Assembly (NCBI GenBank): GCA_052115395.1
Contig: JBFRGO010000003.1
Strand: one strand, 5' to 3'
Length of the DNA stretch: 64,000 nucleotides
DNA from: Noviluteimonas sp052115395
Lineage (GTDB): Bacteria; Pseudomonadota; Gammaproteobacteria; Xanthomonadales; Xanthomonadaceae
Position 1 is the stretch's first letter. Each line of letters starts with the position of its first letter. Of the stretch, positions 1 to 8,419 are shown piece after piece. The notes beneath the pieces are model-generated. The model was given only the letters and a program-made list of their open reading frames with translations, ran no database searches and was not told the origin of the DNA. Made by a program: the position numbers and the translations under genes.

Positions 1-177
1 CAGGATCGCGTCGAAATCCTGTTCGCGATGCAGTTCGAGCACTGCGTGCGGATCGGTGGTGCAGGCCACCGACGTGTAACCGGCACTGGTCAGCACCTCC
101 TGCAGCGTGCGCAGGGCATCGAGGTCGTCGTCGACGACGAGGATGCGGGCGGAAAGGATGTCGGCGGCGCTGATCAT
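1..177 (-). CDS. Response regulator receiver domain (partial, C-terminus beyond left edge)
   Basis: Fifty-nine N-terminal residues are visible before the window ends. The core RILVVDDDLDALRTL (residues 11-25) is the first beta strand and acidic pocket (D16-D18) of a CheY-like receiver domain. The peptide then runs through a helix and second strand and stops at DFDAIL, just before the expected phosphoacceptor aspartate. A receiver domain accepts a phosphoryl group from a histidine kinase. The output domain, if any, lies outside the window, so its process cannot be named. The start is the ATG at 177. No clear ribosome-binding site precedes it, and the upstream sequence is an unremarkable 160 bp gap shared with the divergent gene at 342. 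Confidence 0.75.
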   Translation of the reverse strand, partial: MISAADILSARILVVDDDLDALRTLQEVLTSAGYTSVACTTDPHAVLELHREQDFDAIL

Positions 178-341
178 CGATGGGGTCCGGGGGCGGCAAT
201 TTGCGGCCGACGTTCCGGCCTGAACGGTGAAATCCCGATGAAGCGGCTGTTGGCCCACGGCCGAGTTCGCTGTGTCCGATACGGCTGCTTGCCCGCGTTG
301 AGTGCTGCGTCAGGGGTTTGCGCGCACTACAGGAGAGACAC

Positions 342-782
342 ATGAAACGCCAGGTCGCGTGGCTTTGCGCCACGCTGTTGTCGCTCGTCGCCATTCCCGC
401 CTTCGCGCAGGACAGCGCCTACACGGAGGGGACGGTCACCAACGTCTCCGCCATCAAGGTGGTGGACGGGCAGTTCGAGAACTACATGGACTACCTGAGC
501 AAGAACTGGAGGCCCGTGATGGAAGAGGCCAAGAAGGCCGGCTACGTCCTGGACTACCACGTGTACGGCGCCCAGGCGCACAACCCGCAGGAAGCGGACC
601 TCTATCTGGTCGTGACGTATCCGAACATGGCCATGCTCGACGGCATGGACAAGAAGATGCAGCCGATCCAGGAGAAGGTGACGAAGATGAACGTGCGGCA
701 GGCCGACGAGGCCTCGGGCAAGCGCACGGTGATGCGGACGTTGTTGGGAGATGAGTTGCTCCGCGAGTTGAACTTCAAATAG
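342..782 (+). CDS. Small secreted protein, possible dimeric alpha/beta-barrel fold
   Basis: The 146-residue product opens with a typical Sec signal peptide (MKRQVAWLCATLLSLVAIPAFAQ, here split by function: basic n-region, hydrophobic core, AFA cleavage site at about residue 22). The start is the ATG at 342, preceded by AGGAGAGA at 331-338. An upstream in-frame ATG at 318 has no comparable site. The mature part alternates short strands and an amphipathic helix (NYMDYLSKNW, MEEAKKAGYV, YLVVTYPNMAML). This resembles NIPSNAP/antibiotic-monooxygenase-like ferredoxin folds, but no catalytic signature is visible, so function is unassigned. It stands alone between a divergent response regulator and a convergent xthA-like gene. 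Confidence 0.7.
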   Translation: MKRQVAWLCATLLSLVAIPAFAQDSAYTEGTVTNVSAIKVVDGQFENYMDYLSKNWRPVMEEAKKAGYVLDYHVYGAQAHNPQEADLYLVVTYPNMAMLDGMDKKMQPIQEKVTKMNVRQADEASGKRTVMRTLLGDELLRELNFK

Positions 783-789
783 CGAATCG

Positions 790-818
790 ACCCTCCCTTG
801 CGCGGAGCGAGGGAGGGT
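790..818. terminator. Hairpin between convergent genes
   Basis: ACCCTCCCT at 790-798 pairs with AGGGAGGGT at 810-818 across an 11-base loop. It sits between the stop of the secreted protein gene and the stop of the exonuclease gene on the other strand. There is no run of T on either side, so intrinsic termination is uncertain; it may simply protect 3' ends. Confidence 0.4.
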
Positions 819-1669
819 TACGCCTTGCGCTTGGCGCCTTTCTTCGTCGCGACTTTCTTCACGACCTTCTTCGCCCCGAGCTCCACCCACGTCGGCGCAT
901 GATCGCTCGCGCCTTCCAGGTCGCGGACCCAACGATCCACGCCGGCCGCCTTCAAGCGCGGCGCGAGTTCGCTACTCAGCAGCAGATGGTCGATCCGCAG
1001 GCCCGCATTGCGCGGCCAGTGGTTCCGGAAGTAATCCCAGAAGGTGAAGATCTTCTCTTCGGGATGCAGTGTGCGCAGTGCGTCGGTCCAGCCTTGCGCG
1101 AGCAGGGCTTCATAGCGTTCCCGGCTTTCCGGTTGCAGCAGCGCATCCTTGCGCCAGTGCGTGGGATCGTAGATGTCGAGTGCGTCGGTGGGCACCACGT
1201 TGTAGTCGCCGGCGAGCACCACCGGATGCTTGCTGTCGAACAAGGCCTGCGCGTGTTCGATGAAGCGATCGAACCATTGCAGCTTGTAGTCGAACTTCGG
1301 GCCCGGCCGGGGATTGCCGTTCGGCAGGTAAAGGCAGCCGACGATGACGCCGTGCGCCGCCGCTTCGATGTAGCGGCTGTGCGGGTCATCGCGCATGCCG
1401 GGCAAACCGCGGCGGCTTTCGATGGGGTCGCCGCCGCGCGAGAGGATCGCCACGCCGTTCCACGAGCGCTGGCCGAGCCACAGTGCGCCGTAGCCCGCGT
1501 CGCGGATCGCGTCGATCGGAAAGCCTTCGTCGGCGGCCTTCAATTCCTGCAGACACGCGATGTCCGGGGCTTCCTTCTCCAGCCACCGCAGCAGGTGCGG
1601 CAGGCGCGAGCGGATCCCGTTGACGTTGAACGTCGCGATGCGAAGGCTTGCGTCCTTGCGTGCCGCCAT
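818..1669 (-). CDS. xthA: Exodeoxyribonuclease III / AP endonuclease
   Basis: The 283-residue protein belongs to the exonuclease III (EEP) family, which incises abasic sites and trims 3'-blocked ends in base excision repair. Visible family motifs in order are RIATFNVNGIRSRL (about residues 10-23), the metal-binding LQEL, GCLYLPNGNP, the catalytic GDYNVVPT, RIDHLLLS and the terminal SDHAPTWVEL with its essential Asp-His. After the domain there is a short Lys-rich tail (KKVVKKVATKKGAKRKA) that could aid DNA binding. Its ATG overlaps the TGA of the upstream hydrolase gene (TGATG), so the two are probably translationally coupled. A much longer in-frame extension upstream merely reads through that neighbour and was rejected. 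Confidence 0.93.
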   Translation of the reverse strand: MAARKDASLRIATFNVNGIRSRLPHLLRWLEKEAPDIACLQELKAADEGFPIDAIRDAGYGALWLGQRSWNGVAILSRGGDPIESRRGLPGMRDDPHSRYIEAAAHGVIVGCLYLPNGNPRPGPKFDYKLQWFDRFIEHAQALFDSKHPVVLAGDYNVVPTDALDIYDPTHWRKDALLQPESRERYEALLAQGWTDALRTLHPEEKIFTFWDYFRNHWPRNAGLRIDHLLLSSELAPRLKAAGVDRWVRDLEGASDHAPTWVELGAKKVVKKVATKKGAKRKA

Positions 1670-2709
1670 CAGGAACTCGGTTGGGGGGGCGCGTTGCCGC
1701 GCGGTGCCGCAAAGGGTTCCAGATCGAATGTCGCGGCATCGTGGTGGACCACTTCCAGCCCGGTCGCGGTGCGCGTGGGCGTGGGTTCCTGGAGCGCGGG
1801 GCCCGTGCGTTTGCGGACGATCTTCTCGACGTAAGGGTCGCGCGCCAGCGGCTTGATGGGATCGGCCGGCAAATGCGCGGCGCGTCCTGCGAGGCGTTCG
1901 AATTCGCGCGGGTCCTTCGCGCAATTGAGGATCACGTCGGGGTGCTTGTAGCGCATCGCGCGCAGGCGTTGCTGCGTTTGCGCGAAGGCCGCCGGGTCGG
2001 TGGTGGTCAGCTTCTCGTACAACTGCATGCCCAGGCGGCCGTGCGGATCGACGTTCATTTCCCGCGAGTCGGCGTACGCATCGCCGCAGTGCAGGTGCCA
2101 GCCGTTCTCCGCGCTGATCGCCACGCCCGCGTGTCCGGGCGTATGCCCGTGCAAGGGCAGCATCACGATGACGTCCGGCGGCAGGCCGACGAGGTCGCGC
2201 ACGCAGGGCATGCCTTTCCACGGGGCTTCGGACAGTGCGTCGTACTGGATCCAGCGCGTGCGCGTGGACCACTGCATCGGCCGATAACGTTGCTTGGCGC
2301 GCCAGCTCGCTTGCGCAGCGGCGTATTCCACTTCCTGCGCGAAGACGTGGACGCGTGCGTGCGGAAAATCGTCGAGCCCGCCGGCCTGGTCGAAATCCAG
2401 GTGCGTGAGCACGATGTCGCGCACGTCGTCGGCCCGGAACCCCATCGCTTCGATCTGGCGCACGGCGGTCATCTCCGGGCGCAGCTCCGGCGCGAAGAGC
2501 CTGCGCGCGGCAGGCGAGAGGCGCCGCTCCGGATCCATGACATCGCCCATGCCCAGGCCCGTGTCGACGAGCAACAGGCCTTCACCGGTTTCGACCACCA
2601 GGCAATGGCTGACGCAGCGGCCGCGCGTGAGCACGCCGTGCGTGGTGCCATCGATGAGCCGCCCGCCGAAGGGGCGCGTGCTGATGCAGTTGAGACGATG
2701 GATGCGCAC
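1669..2709 (-). CDS. Metallo-beta-lactamase-fold hydrolase
   Basis: The 346-residue protein has the MBL fold outline of N-acyl-homoserine-lactonase-like hydrolases: LLLVDTGLGMGD near residues 45-56, LTHLDFDQAGGL at 101-112, HGHTPGHAGVAI near 187-198 and HCGDAYAD downstream. The usual HxHxDH metal motif reads HLDFDQ (H103, D105, D107, Q108), so the second and last histidines are replaced. Related MBL subfamilies carry THLDxDH, which makes the final Gln the stranger change. It may still bind one or two metals, but the substrate cannot be inferred. It is the first gene of a two-gene unit with xthA. Confidence 0.8.
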   Translation of the reverse strand: MRIHRLNCISTRPFGGRLIDGTTHGVLTRGRCVSHCLVVETGEGLLLVDTGLGMGDVMDPERRLSPAARRLFAPELRPEMTAVRQIEAMGFRADDVRDIVLTHLDFDQAGGLDDFPHARVHVFAQEVEYAAAQASWRAKQRYRPMQWSTRTRWIQYDALSEAPWKGMPCVRDLVGLPPDVIVMLPLHGHTPGHAGVAISAENGWHLHCGDAYADSREMNVDPHGRLGMQLYEKLTTTDPAAFAQTQQRLRAMRYKHPDVILNCAKDPREFERLAGRAAHLPADPIKPLARDPYVEKIVRKRTGPALQEPTPTRTATGLEVVHHDAATFDLEPFAAPRGNAPPQPSS

Positions 2710-3194
2710 GGGGGGCTCGCGCGGGAAGTTGGGAGGCAGACTTTACGAACGAACGCGAGCATGACTGCGTTGCGGCCGTCCTGCGCATGAGGGCATTGCG
2801 CGCGCAGTTGTGCGCTCTGCAGTAACGCAATGCGCGAACACAGCGGTGTCGAGCGACGGCATGGATGTTGCACCGCACAGGATTCTTGGAAAAAAGCCGT
2901 AAAAAACGCGGTCAAAAGTTATTTGCGTGTTAATCGAAATCGCATTCATGCGCGCTCGTCGTCACTCGTCTGAACCACAAGCAACGTGAATGCGCCAATC
3001 GTGTTTGGATGGGTGATGAGGGGGTGAAACGTTTGTCGCGACGTGTACAGTCCGTCCACGCCATCACGAGACGTCGACAAACACAACGACGCTCCAGCGT
3101 GATCGGTCGCAGTACTTCTTCACTTCCATTGACTTGGTCGACCAGCTGCTCATTGGGCGCAATTGTCGACCCGCCAACGAAAGGGGCTCAGACC
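2710..3194. other. Intergenic region with an AT-rich core
   Basis: This 485 bp gap separates the leftward hydrolase gene from the rightward Tat-exported protein. The stretch around 2880-2945 is clearly more AT-rich than its surroundings and contains short A and T runs, the likeliest place for divergent promoters. I could not assign a convincing -35/-10 pair or operator. An open frame from 3009 runs through the right part into the next gene, but its first residues (rich in Arg and Ser) look non-coding. Confidence 0.4.
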
Positions 3195-4331
3195 TTGAAC
3201 AACACGAATCTCGTGCACGATGTGCGCGAGGCAGGAATGCCTCGTCGCGAATTTCTCCGCAACTCGCTCGTCCTCGCCGCTCCGCTGGTCATCGGCGGTG
3301 TGTCGATGCCGGCCTTCGCCCTGACGACTCCCCCGAGCCGTACTCGCGGCAGCACGGTCCGTGACGTCAAGAACTATGGCGCCGTGGGCAACGGCAGCCA
3401 CGACGACACCTCGGCCATCCAGGCCGCGATCAACTCGCTGCCCACCTCCGGCGGCACGGTCACCATCCCGGCCGGCACGTACATGATCGACACGTCGAAG
3501 AAGATCCGCCTGCGCAGCAAGATGCACTTGAAGCTTGCCTCCGGTGCGATCCTCAAAGCGAAGACCTCTTCGCTGTCGCGCCACTACATCATCCTGATCA
3601 GCGGCGGCTCGGACGTGGAAGTCTCCGGCGGCCAGCTCATCGGCGACCGCGACACGCACCACTACGGTTCGGGCACCAGCGAATGGGGCCACGGCATCTC
3701 CATCGGTGGCGGCGTCACCCGCGTGACGATTCGCGACCTGCGCGTGTCCAAGTGCACCGGCGATGGCGTCTGCATCGGCGGCAGCGCCAACGACGTGGTC
3801 ATCGCGAACATCATCTCGACCAACAACCGTCGCCAGGGCCTGTCGCTCACGCACTGCCGCAACATCAAGGTCTACGACTCGGAGTTCAGCTACACCAAGG
3901 GCACCGCGCCCGAGTGCGGCATCGACATCGAGCCGGACGAAGGCGGTACGTGCTCCAGCGTGCTGATCCAGAACTGCCGCATGAACAACAACAACAAGTA
4001 CGGCGTGAACATGTGGAAGCGCTCTTCGGGCATCACCATCACCGGGTGCACGATGGAACGCAACGGCAGCCTGGGCATGAGCACGACGGGCATCACCAGC
4101 CTGAAGATCACGAACAACACGATCCGCTACAACTCGGCGACCGGCGTGGTCTACAACACCGGCACCTCGGGCGTGACCCACAGCGGCAACCTGTCGTACC
4201 AGAACTACACGCGACTGGGCGCCCGCAGCCGCACGCCGTTCACGATGACCGGCTGGTCCAGCAAGATCGAGCGCGACATCCTGTGGAAGAGCTCGTCCTC
4301 GCGGACGATCGGTACCAACAAGTACCAGTAA
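3195..4331 (+). CDS. Tat-exported right-handed beta-helix protein (pectate lyase superfamily)
   Basis: The product carries a twin-arginine signal: RREFLRN followed by a hydrophobic stretch and a PAFA cleavage site, so it is probably exported folded. The mature part begins with DVKNYGAVGNGSHDDT and AIQAAINSL then GGTVTIPAGTY, the hallmark opening of the pectate-lyase-superfamily domain. Repeated Asn/Ile/Thr-rich coils of a parallel beta-helix follow (VTRVTIRDL, NDVVIANI, SGITITGC, SLKITNNT). A polysaccharide lyase or glycosidase role is plausible but no catalytic set can be assigned. The start is ambiguous: TTG at 3195 has AAGGGG eight bases upstream, while ATG at 3237 has only CAGGA very close to it. 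Both keep the Tat motif. Confidence 0.82.
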   Translation: MNNTNLVHDVREAGMPRREFLRNSLVLAAPLVIGGVSMPAFALTTPPSRTRGSTVRDVKNYGAVGNGSHDDTSAIQAAINSLPTSGGTVTIPAGTYMIDTSKKIRLRSKMHLKLASGAILKAKTSSLSRHYIILISGGSDVEVSGGQLIGDRDTHHYGSGTSEWGHGISIGGGVTRVTIRDLRVSKCTGDGVCIGGSANDVVIANIISTNNRRQGLSLTHCRNIKVYDSEFSYTKGTAPECGIDIEPDEGGTCSSVLIQNCRMNNNNKYGVNMWKRSSGITITGCTMERNGSLGMSTTGITSLKITNNTIRYNSATGVVYNTGTSGVTHSGNLSYQNYTRLGARSRTPFTMTGWSSKIERDILWKSSSSRTIGTNKYQ

Positions 4332-4372
4332 TCAGGGATCGAACGCCCGGCATCAGAACCGGGATCCTGAAG

Positions 4373-4400
4373 CGGCGCCCTCCGGGGCGCCGTTTTTTTT
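4373..4400 (+). terminator. Rho-independent terminator
   Basis: CGGCGCCC (4373-4380) and GGGCGCCG (4385-4392) form an 8 bp GC-rich stem with loop TCCG, followed by eight T. It ends the beta-helix gene transcript. Confidence 0.9.
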
Positions 4401-4597
4401 GCGCCCGGGGCCTGATTTGGGCGCCGGACCGTGTTAAGGTTCGCCCCGCTCGCGCACGGCCGTAGCGTTTTCCCGGCCCCCGGGTCCCATCTTGGCGGAC
4501 CCAACTCCGTACCTCTTTCGTCGCGCGACACGCGCCGGCTACCTGCCGGGGCGCACAAAACTGACTCGACAGCGCGGTATCAGGGAAAGCTTCGAGT

Positions 4598-4620
4598 GCA
4601 CGCCGCCATGCGCGGCGTGC
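4598..4620 (+). promoter_or_regulatory. Leader hairpin before the RNA helicase gene
   Basis: GCACGCCGC (4598-4606) and GCGGCGTGC (4612-4620) form a perfect 9 bp stem with a 5-base loop. It lies 8 bases before the GGAG ribosome-binding site (4629-4632) of the helicase gene. The region from the preceding terminator (4401) to the start codon is about 240 bp without a gene, so it probably holds the promoter and a structured leader. A role in translation control, perhaps by the helicase itself or by temperature, is an inference from position only. Confidence 0.5.
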
Positions 4621-4638
4621 TTCACATCGGAGCTCCAA

Positions 4639-5958
4639 ATGACGTTCGAAACCCTCGGGCTTTCGCCCGCGCTGCTGCGCGCGCTCGCCGACAACGGCTA
4701 CACCACCCCCACGCCGATCCAGGCCGAAGCGATTCCGCTGGTCCTCAGCGGCCAGGACGTGCTCGGTGGCGCGCAGACCGGTACCGGCAAGACCGCCGCG
4801 TTCGGCCTGCCGTTGCTGCATCGCCTTTCGGAAGGCAAGCCCGCCGCTTCCACCGGCCCGCGCAAGCCGCGCGCGCTGATCCTCGTCCCCACCCGCGAAC
4901 TCGCGGTGCAGGTCGGCGACAGCATCAAGGCCTACGGCCGCCACCTGCGCCTCAACGTGACCACGCTGTACGGCGGCGCGGGCATGCAGCCGCAGATCGA
5001 TGCCTTCCGCCGCGGCGTCGACATCCTCGTCGCCTGCCCGGGCCGCTTGCTCGACCACCTGGAGCGCGGCACCGCCAAGCTCGACGCGGTCGAACTGCTC
5101 GTCCTGGACGAAGCCGACCGCATGCTCGACATGGGCTTCCTGCCGGCGATCAAGCGCGTGCTCGCGCGCGTGCCGGCCAATCGCCAGACGCTGCTGTTCT
5201 CGGCCACGTTCGAGTCCAACATCAAGCAGCTGGCGCTGGAATTCATGAAGTCGCCGCAGCAGGTGCAGGTCGCGGCGCAGAACACGATCGCCGAAACGAT
5301 CGTGCACCGCGCCCATCCGGTCGACGGTGCGCGCAAGCGCGACCTGTTGATCGACATCCTCGCCAAGCGCCACACCGAGCAGGTGCTGGTGTTCGGCAAG
5401 ACCAAGCACGGTTGCAACCGTCTGGCCGAACAGCTCGTGGCGGCCGGCCTGTCGGCGGTCGCGATCCACGGCAACAAGAGCCAGGCCGCGCGCCAGCGTG
5501 CGTTGAACGAGTTCAAGTCGGGCAAGGCGCGCGTGCTGGTGGCCACCGACGTCGCCGCGCGCGGGCTGGACATCCCGAACCTGCCGCTGGTGATCAACCA
5601 CGACCTGCCGATGGTCGCCGAAGACTACGTGCACCGCATCGGCCGCACCGGTCGCAACGGCGCAACGGGCGAAGCGCTCTCGCTGGTCTCGCCGGACGAA
5701 GGCGGTCTGCTGCGCCAGATCCAGCGCATGTTGAAGGCCGAGATCCAGATGGACCCGGTGCGCGGCTTCGAGCCGAGCCGTCCGATCCGCCTGGATGCTT
5801 CGCCGTTCAACGCGGGCAAGCCGACGCAGCGTCCGCAGCGCGGGCATCGTCCGCACGGCAAGCCTGCGACGGCGCAGCCGCGCCACGCGCATGCTGGTCC
5901 GAAGCAGCATCGCAGTGCGGCCGGCAAGCCCGGCGGGCGTCGCGATTCGCGCGCCTGA
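4639..5958 (+). CDS. rhlE: DEAD-box ATP-dependent RNA helicase, RhlE type
   Basis: The 439-residue protein shows all core DEAD-box motifs in order: PTPIQAEAIP (Q motif), AQTGTGKT, PTRELA, GG, DEAD within LVLDEADRMLDMGF, SAT, then GLDIPNLPLVINHD and HRIGRTGRNG. It unwinds short RNA duplexes, as in ribosome assembly and RNA turnover. The motif spacing and a basic, low-complexity tail (HRPHGKPATAQPRH) fit the RhlE subgroup. The start ATG at 4639 has GGAG seven bases upstream and begins MTFETLGLSPALLRAL, as family members do. An in-frame ATG at 4492 would add about 49 residues resembling translated leader. The gene is followed by a strong terminator. Confidence 0.92.
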   Translation: MTFETLGLSPALLRALADNGYTTPTPIQAEAIPLVLSGQDVLGGAQTGTGKTAAFGLPLLHRLSEGKPAASTGPRKPRALILVPTRELAVQVGDSIKAYGRHLRLNVTTLYGGAGMQPQIDAFRRGVDILVACPGRLLDHLERGTAKLDAVELLVLDEADRMLDMGFLPAIKRVLARVPANRQTLLFSATFESNIKQLALEFMKSPQQVQVAAQNTIAETIVHRAHPVDGARKRDLLIDILAKRHTEQVLVFGKTKHGCNRLAEQLVAAGLSAVAIHGNKSQAARQRALNEFKSGKARVLVATDVAARGLDIPNLPLVINHDLPMVAEDYVHRIGRTGRNGATGEALSLVSPDEGGLLRQIQRMLKAEIQMDPVRGFEPSRPIRLDASPFNAGKPTQRPQRGHRPHGKPATAQPRHAHAGPKQHRSAAGKPGGRRDSRA

Positions 5959-5981
5959 TCCGCGATTTGCCTGAAACGAAA

Positions 5982-6010
5982 ACGCCAGCCTCGCGGCTGG
6001 CGTTTTTTTT
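5982..6010. terminator. Rho-independent terminator (possibly bidirectional)
   Basis: ACGCCAGCC (5982-5990) and GGCTGGCGT (5995-6003) form a 9 bp stem with loop TCGC, followed by eight T on the plus strand. On the minus strand a weaker T-rich run follows the same stem, so it can serve both the helicase gene and the convergent M56 gene. Confidence 0.88.
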
Positions 6011-6033
6011 GCCCCGTGGGAGGGCGGTGTCGC

Positions 6034-7989
6034 TTATTGCGCCGAGCGTGCGAAGGGCGCCGGCTTCGCCAATCCCTTCTGCATCGCTTCGCCGATCAAC
6101 ACGTCCAGGTCCTTCTCCGCTTTCTTCGCGAGCTTCTCCTGTTGCTTGCCGAGTTCGCCCATCTGCTTGCCCAGGGTGTCCATCGGCTTGGAGGCTTCTT
6201 CCATCTGCGCGCTGATGCGTTCGATCGGCGCGTGGTCGCGTTCGACCTTCTGCGACTCGCGCTCCATGATTTTGCTTTGCGCTTCCATCTGGTTGCCGAG
6301 GGCGTCCATCTGGCGGCCCAGGTCGTCCATCTGCTTGTCGAGCGCTTCGCTTTCGGCGTCGGTGCCGGCCTTGCGTTGCTTCATCGCAAGCAACTGCTGG
6401 CGACCGGAGAGCTCCATCTGCTGTTGACCCAGCGCCGCCATGCGCTCCTGCGCGGCCATCATGTCGGGCGAGGGCATCTGCGCCTTCGACAGTTTTTCCA
6501 TCTGCGCACCGAGCGCTTCCATCTTCTTGCCGTGCACGTCCATCTGGTCGCCGAGCGCGGACATGCGGGTGCCGAGCGCCTCGCTGTCCTTCCACGCGGC
6601 CTGCGCGCGGCCGACGATCGACGGATCGTCGATCACCCAGGCCTTGCCGTCGCGGCGGAACCAGATGAAGTCGCGCTGCAGGCTGCGCTTGGCCACCGCG
6701 ATGTCGTCCATGTCGTCGGTGGAACCGGACATCGCATACCCATCGCGTCCCTTGCGGACCAGGGCCCATGCGTTGTCGTCGTGGCCGTAGCGCGTGACTT
6801 GCGCGAGAGGTTCGCGCGCTTGCGCGGGTTCGGCGACCGGCGCGGGCGCATCGGCCGGTGCGGCTTCGGCGGCGGGCGCGGCGGGCGCGGCAGGCGCCGC
6901 TTGCGTCGCAGGCGCGGCGGCGATGGCAGGTGCGACCGGCGCGGCAGCAGGGACGTGCGCAACGACCGGCGCGGCTTCCGGCGCCTTGCCGATCTGCGCC
7001 TGCGCATAGAAGGCGATGCACGCGGCGGCGACGCCGATCAGGGGAAGCGCGATCCGGCCGGCGGGCAGGCGATGGCGCGGTTGCGGGCGAAGCAATTGCT
7101 GGATGCGGGACATCAGGTGGCCTCCGTGGGCGGCATGCGCGAGGTGGGGCAGGGCGGGACGTGTGCGTTGCAGGTCCGACAGCGTGGCGAGCGCGACCGC
7201 GAGGCGGCGCCCGTCGCCGATGACCTGCGCGGCGATCGCATCGGCGACGAGTTCGCGTTCGACGCGAATGCGATGCGAGAGCCACCAGGTGACGGGATGG
7301 AAGAACAACAGCGCTTCGGCCGCGCGCTGCAGCAGGTTCACGAGATAGTCGTGGCGACGCACGTGCGCCAGTTCATGCGCGAGCAGCGCTTCGACCAGAT
7401 CGGGCGGCATGCGCAGTGCAACCGACATCGGCAGCAACACGACCGGGCGCCAGAATCCGGCGACGACCGGCGAGTCCAGCGATTCGACCAGGCGCAGCGC
7501 AACGCCGCGCAGGTGGAATCGCAGCGCGAGCGCATCGAGCGTCGCCTGCCAGCGCGCCTGCAAGGGCGGCTGCGGCGAAAGACGCATGCGCTGCACCCAG
7601 GCAACGCCAAACAGCGTGCGCAGGCAAAACACGCTCGCGCCCGCGGCCCACAGCGCGACGATCATCGGCTGCATCAAGGCCAGGCGCGTTTGCCAGTCGG
7701 CAGGCGCATCGCTGCCGTCGACGGCCACGACGTCGTGGTTCGCGGCGAAGGCCTGGAAGGGCGTCGTCGCCCACGTCGCATCGAAGAACGCGCGGCACAC
7801 ACTGAGGATCGGCACCAAGGCCAGGGCCAGCAGCGCCAGGCACGCGATCGCATAGCGGACCTGCGGCCGGGAATGTCGCGCGATGCGCAGCACGAGCCCC
7901 ACGAAGGCGCCGATCAACGCCCCCTGCCAGGTGAAATCGACAAGCGCCTGGCCGATCGCCGGAATCAGGTGTTCGATGAACTCATGCAT
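6034..7989 (-). CDS. M56-family membrane metallopeptidase antirepressor (BlaR1-like) with Met-rich coiled-coil tail
   Basis: In BlaR1/MecR1 systems the membrane zinc protease inactivates the BlaI repressor when its sensor is triggered. Here several membrane helices lie in the first 120 residues, and the zinc site is HELAHVRRHDYL (H205, E206, H209). A further hydrophobic segment near residue 300 is followed by an Ala/Pro-rich linker. BlaR1 would carry a penicillin-binding sensor at its C-terminus. Instead, residues 474-651 are heptad repeats of the type MDxLGxQM with about eighteen Met, predicted coiled coil. No SxxK transpeptidase motif is visible, so the signal sensed is unknown. The ATG overlaps the end of the blaI-like gene by 8 bp, implying coupled translation. 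Confidence 0.85.
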   Translation of the reverse strand: MHEFIEHLIPAIGQALVDFTWQGALIGAFVGLVLRIARHSRPQVRYAIACLALLALALVPILSVCRAFFDATWATTPFQAFAANHDVVAVDGSDAPADWQTRLALMQPMIVALWAAGASVFCLRTLFGVAWVQRMRLSPQPPLQARWQATLDALALRFHLRGVALRLVESLDSPVVAGFWRPVVLLPMSVALRMPPDLVEALLAHELAHVRRHDYLVNLLQRAAEALLFFHPVTWWLSHRIRVERELVADAIAAQVIGDGRRLAVALATLSDLQRTRPALPHLAHAAHGGHLMSRIQQLLRPQPRHRLPAGRIALPLIGVAAACIAFYAQAQIGKAPEAAPVVAHVPAAAPVAPAIAAAPATQAAPAAPAAPAAEAAPADAPAPVAEPAQAREPLAQVTRYGHDDNAWALVRKGRDGYAMSGSTDDMDDIAVAKRSLQRDFIWFRRDGKAWVIDDPSIVGRAQAAWKDSEALGTRMSALGDQMDVHGKKMEALGAQMEKLSKAQMPSPDMMAAQERMAALGQQQMELSGRQQLLAMKQRKAGTDAESEALDKQMDDLGRQMDALGNQMEAQSKIMERESQKVERDHAPIERISAQMEEASKPMDTLGKQMGELGKQQEKLAKKAEKDLDVLIGEAMQKGLAKPAPFARSAQ

Positions 7990-8374
7990 CGCGCGATCCC
8001 TCGTCGTCCTGGTGGGCGTCCAGCAACTTGCGGATTTCGTCGCGCTCGGCGTCGGAGACGTGCGCGTTCAGCGCGGCCAGCACCAGGCCCTTACCGGAGC
8101 CTGCGAAGGCCTTCTGGATGAAGTCGGTGAGCAGGTGCGTCTGCAGCGCGTCCTGCGCCTGCGCCGCGGCGTAGACGTGCGAGCGCTGCGTTTCGTCGCG
8201 CACCAGCAAGCCCTTGCCGTGCATGACCTGCGCCAGGCGCAGCACGTTGGCGTAGGTGACGCTGGGCTTTTCGTCCTGCATCGCCTGGTGCACGTCCTTG
8301 ACGGTCGACGGACCGATGCGCCAGAGCGTGTTGAGCAGGTCGAGTTCGGCGGCGGTGGGCTTGCGGTCGGTCAT
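7982..8374 (-). CDS. BlaI/MecI-family transcriptional repressor
   Basis: The 130-residue winged-helix protein opens with PTAAELDLLNTLWRIGPSTV and continues VTYANVLRLAQVMHGKGLL, the DNA-binding half of BlaI/MecI/CopY repressors. A C-terminal dimerisation helix pair follows (LLTDFIQKAFAGSGKGLVLA). Family members bind short dyads as dimers and are cleaved after activation of the M56 partner, which is the next gene downstream with overlapping reading frames. The tandem dyad at 8420-8449, 46 bp upstream of the start, is the obvious autoregulatory operator. Confidence 0.92.
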   Translation of the reverse strand: MTDRKPTAAELDLLNTLWRIGPSTVKDVHQAMQDEKPSVTYANVLRLAQVMHGKGLLVRDETQRSHVYAAAQAQDALQTHLLTDFIQKAFAGSGKGLVLAALNAHVSDAERDEIRKLLDAHQDDEGSRDA

Positions 8375-8419
8375 CGGCGAGGGCGCGTGCTTGAGGCGAT
8401 GTGGCCACGCTACGCCGCC

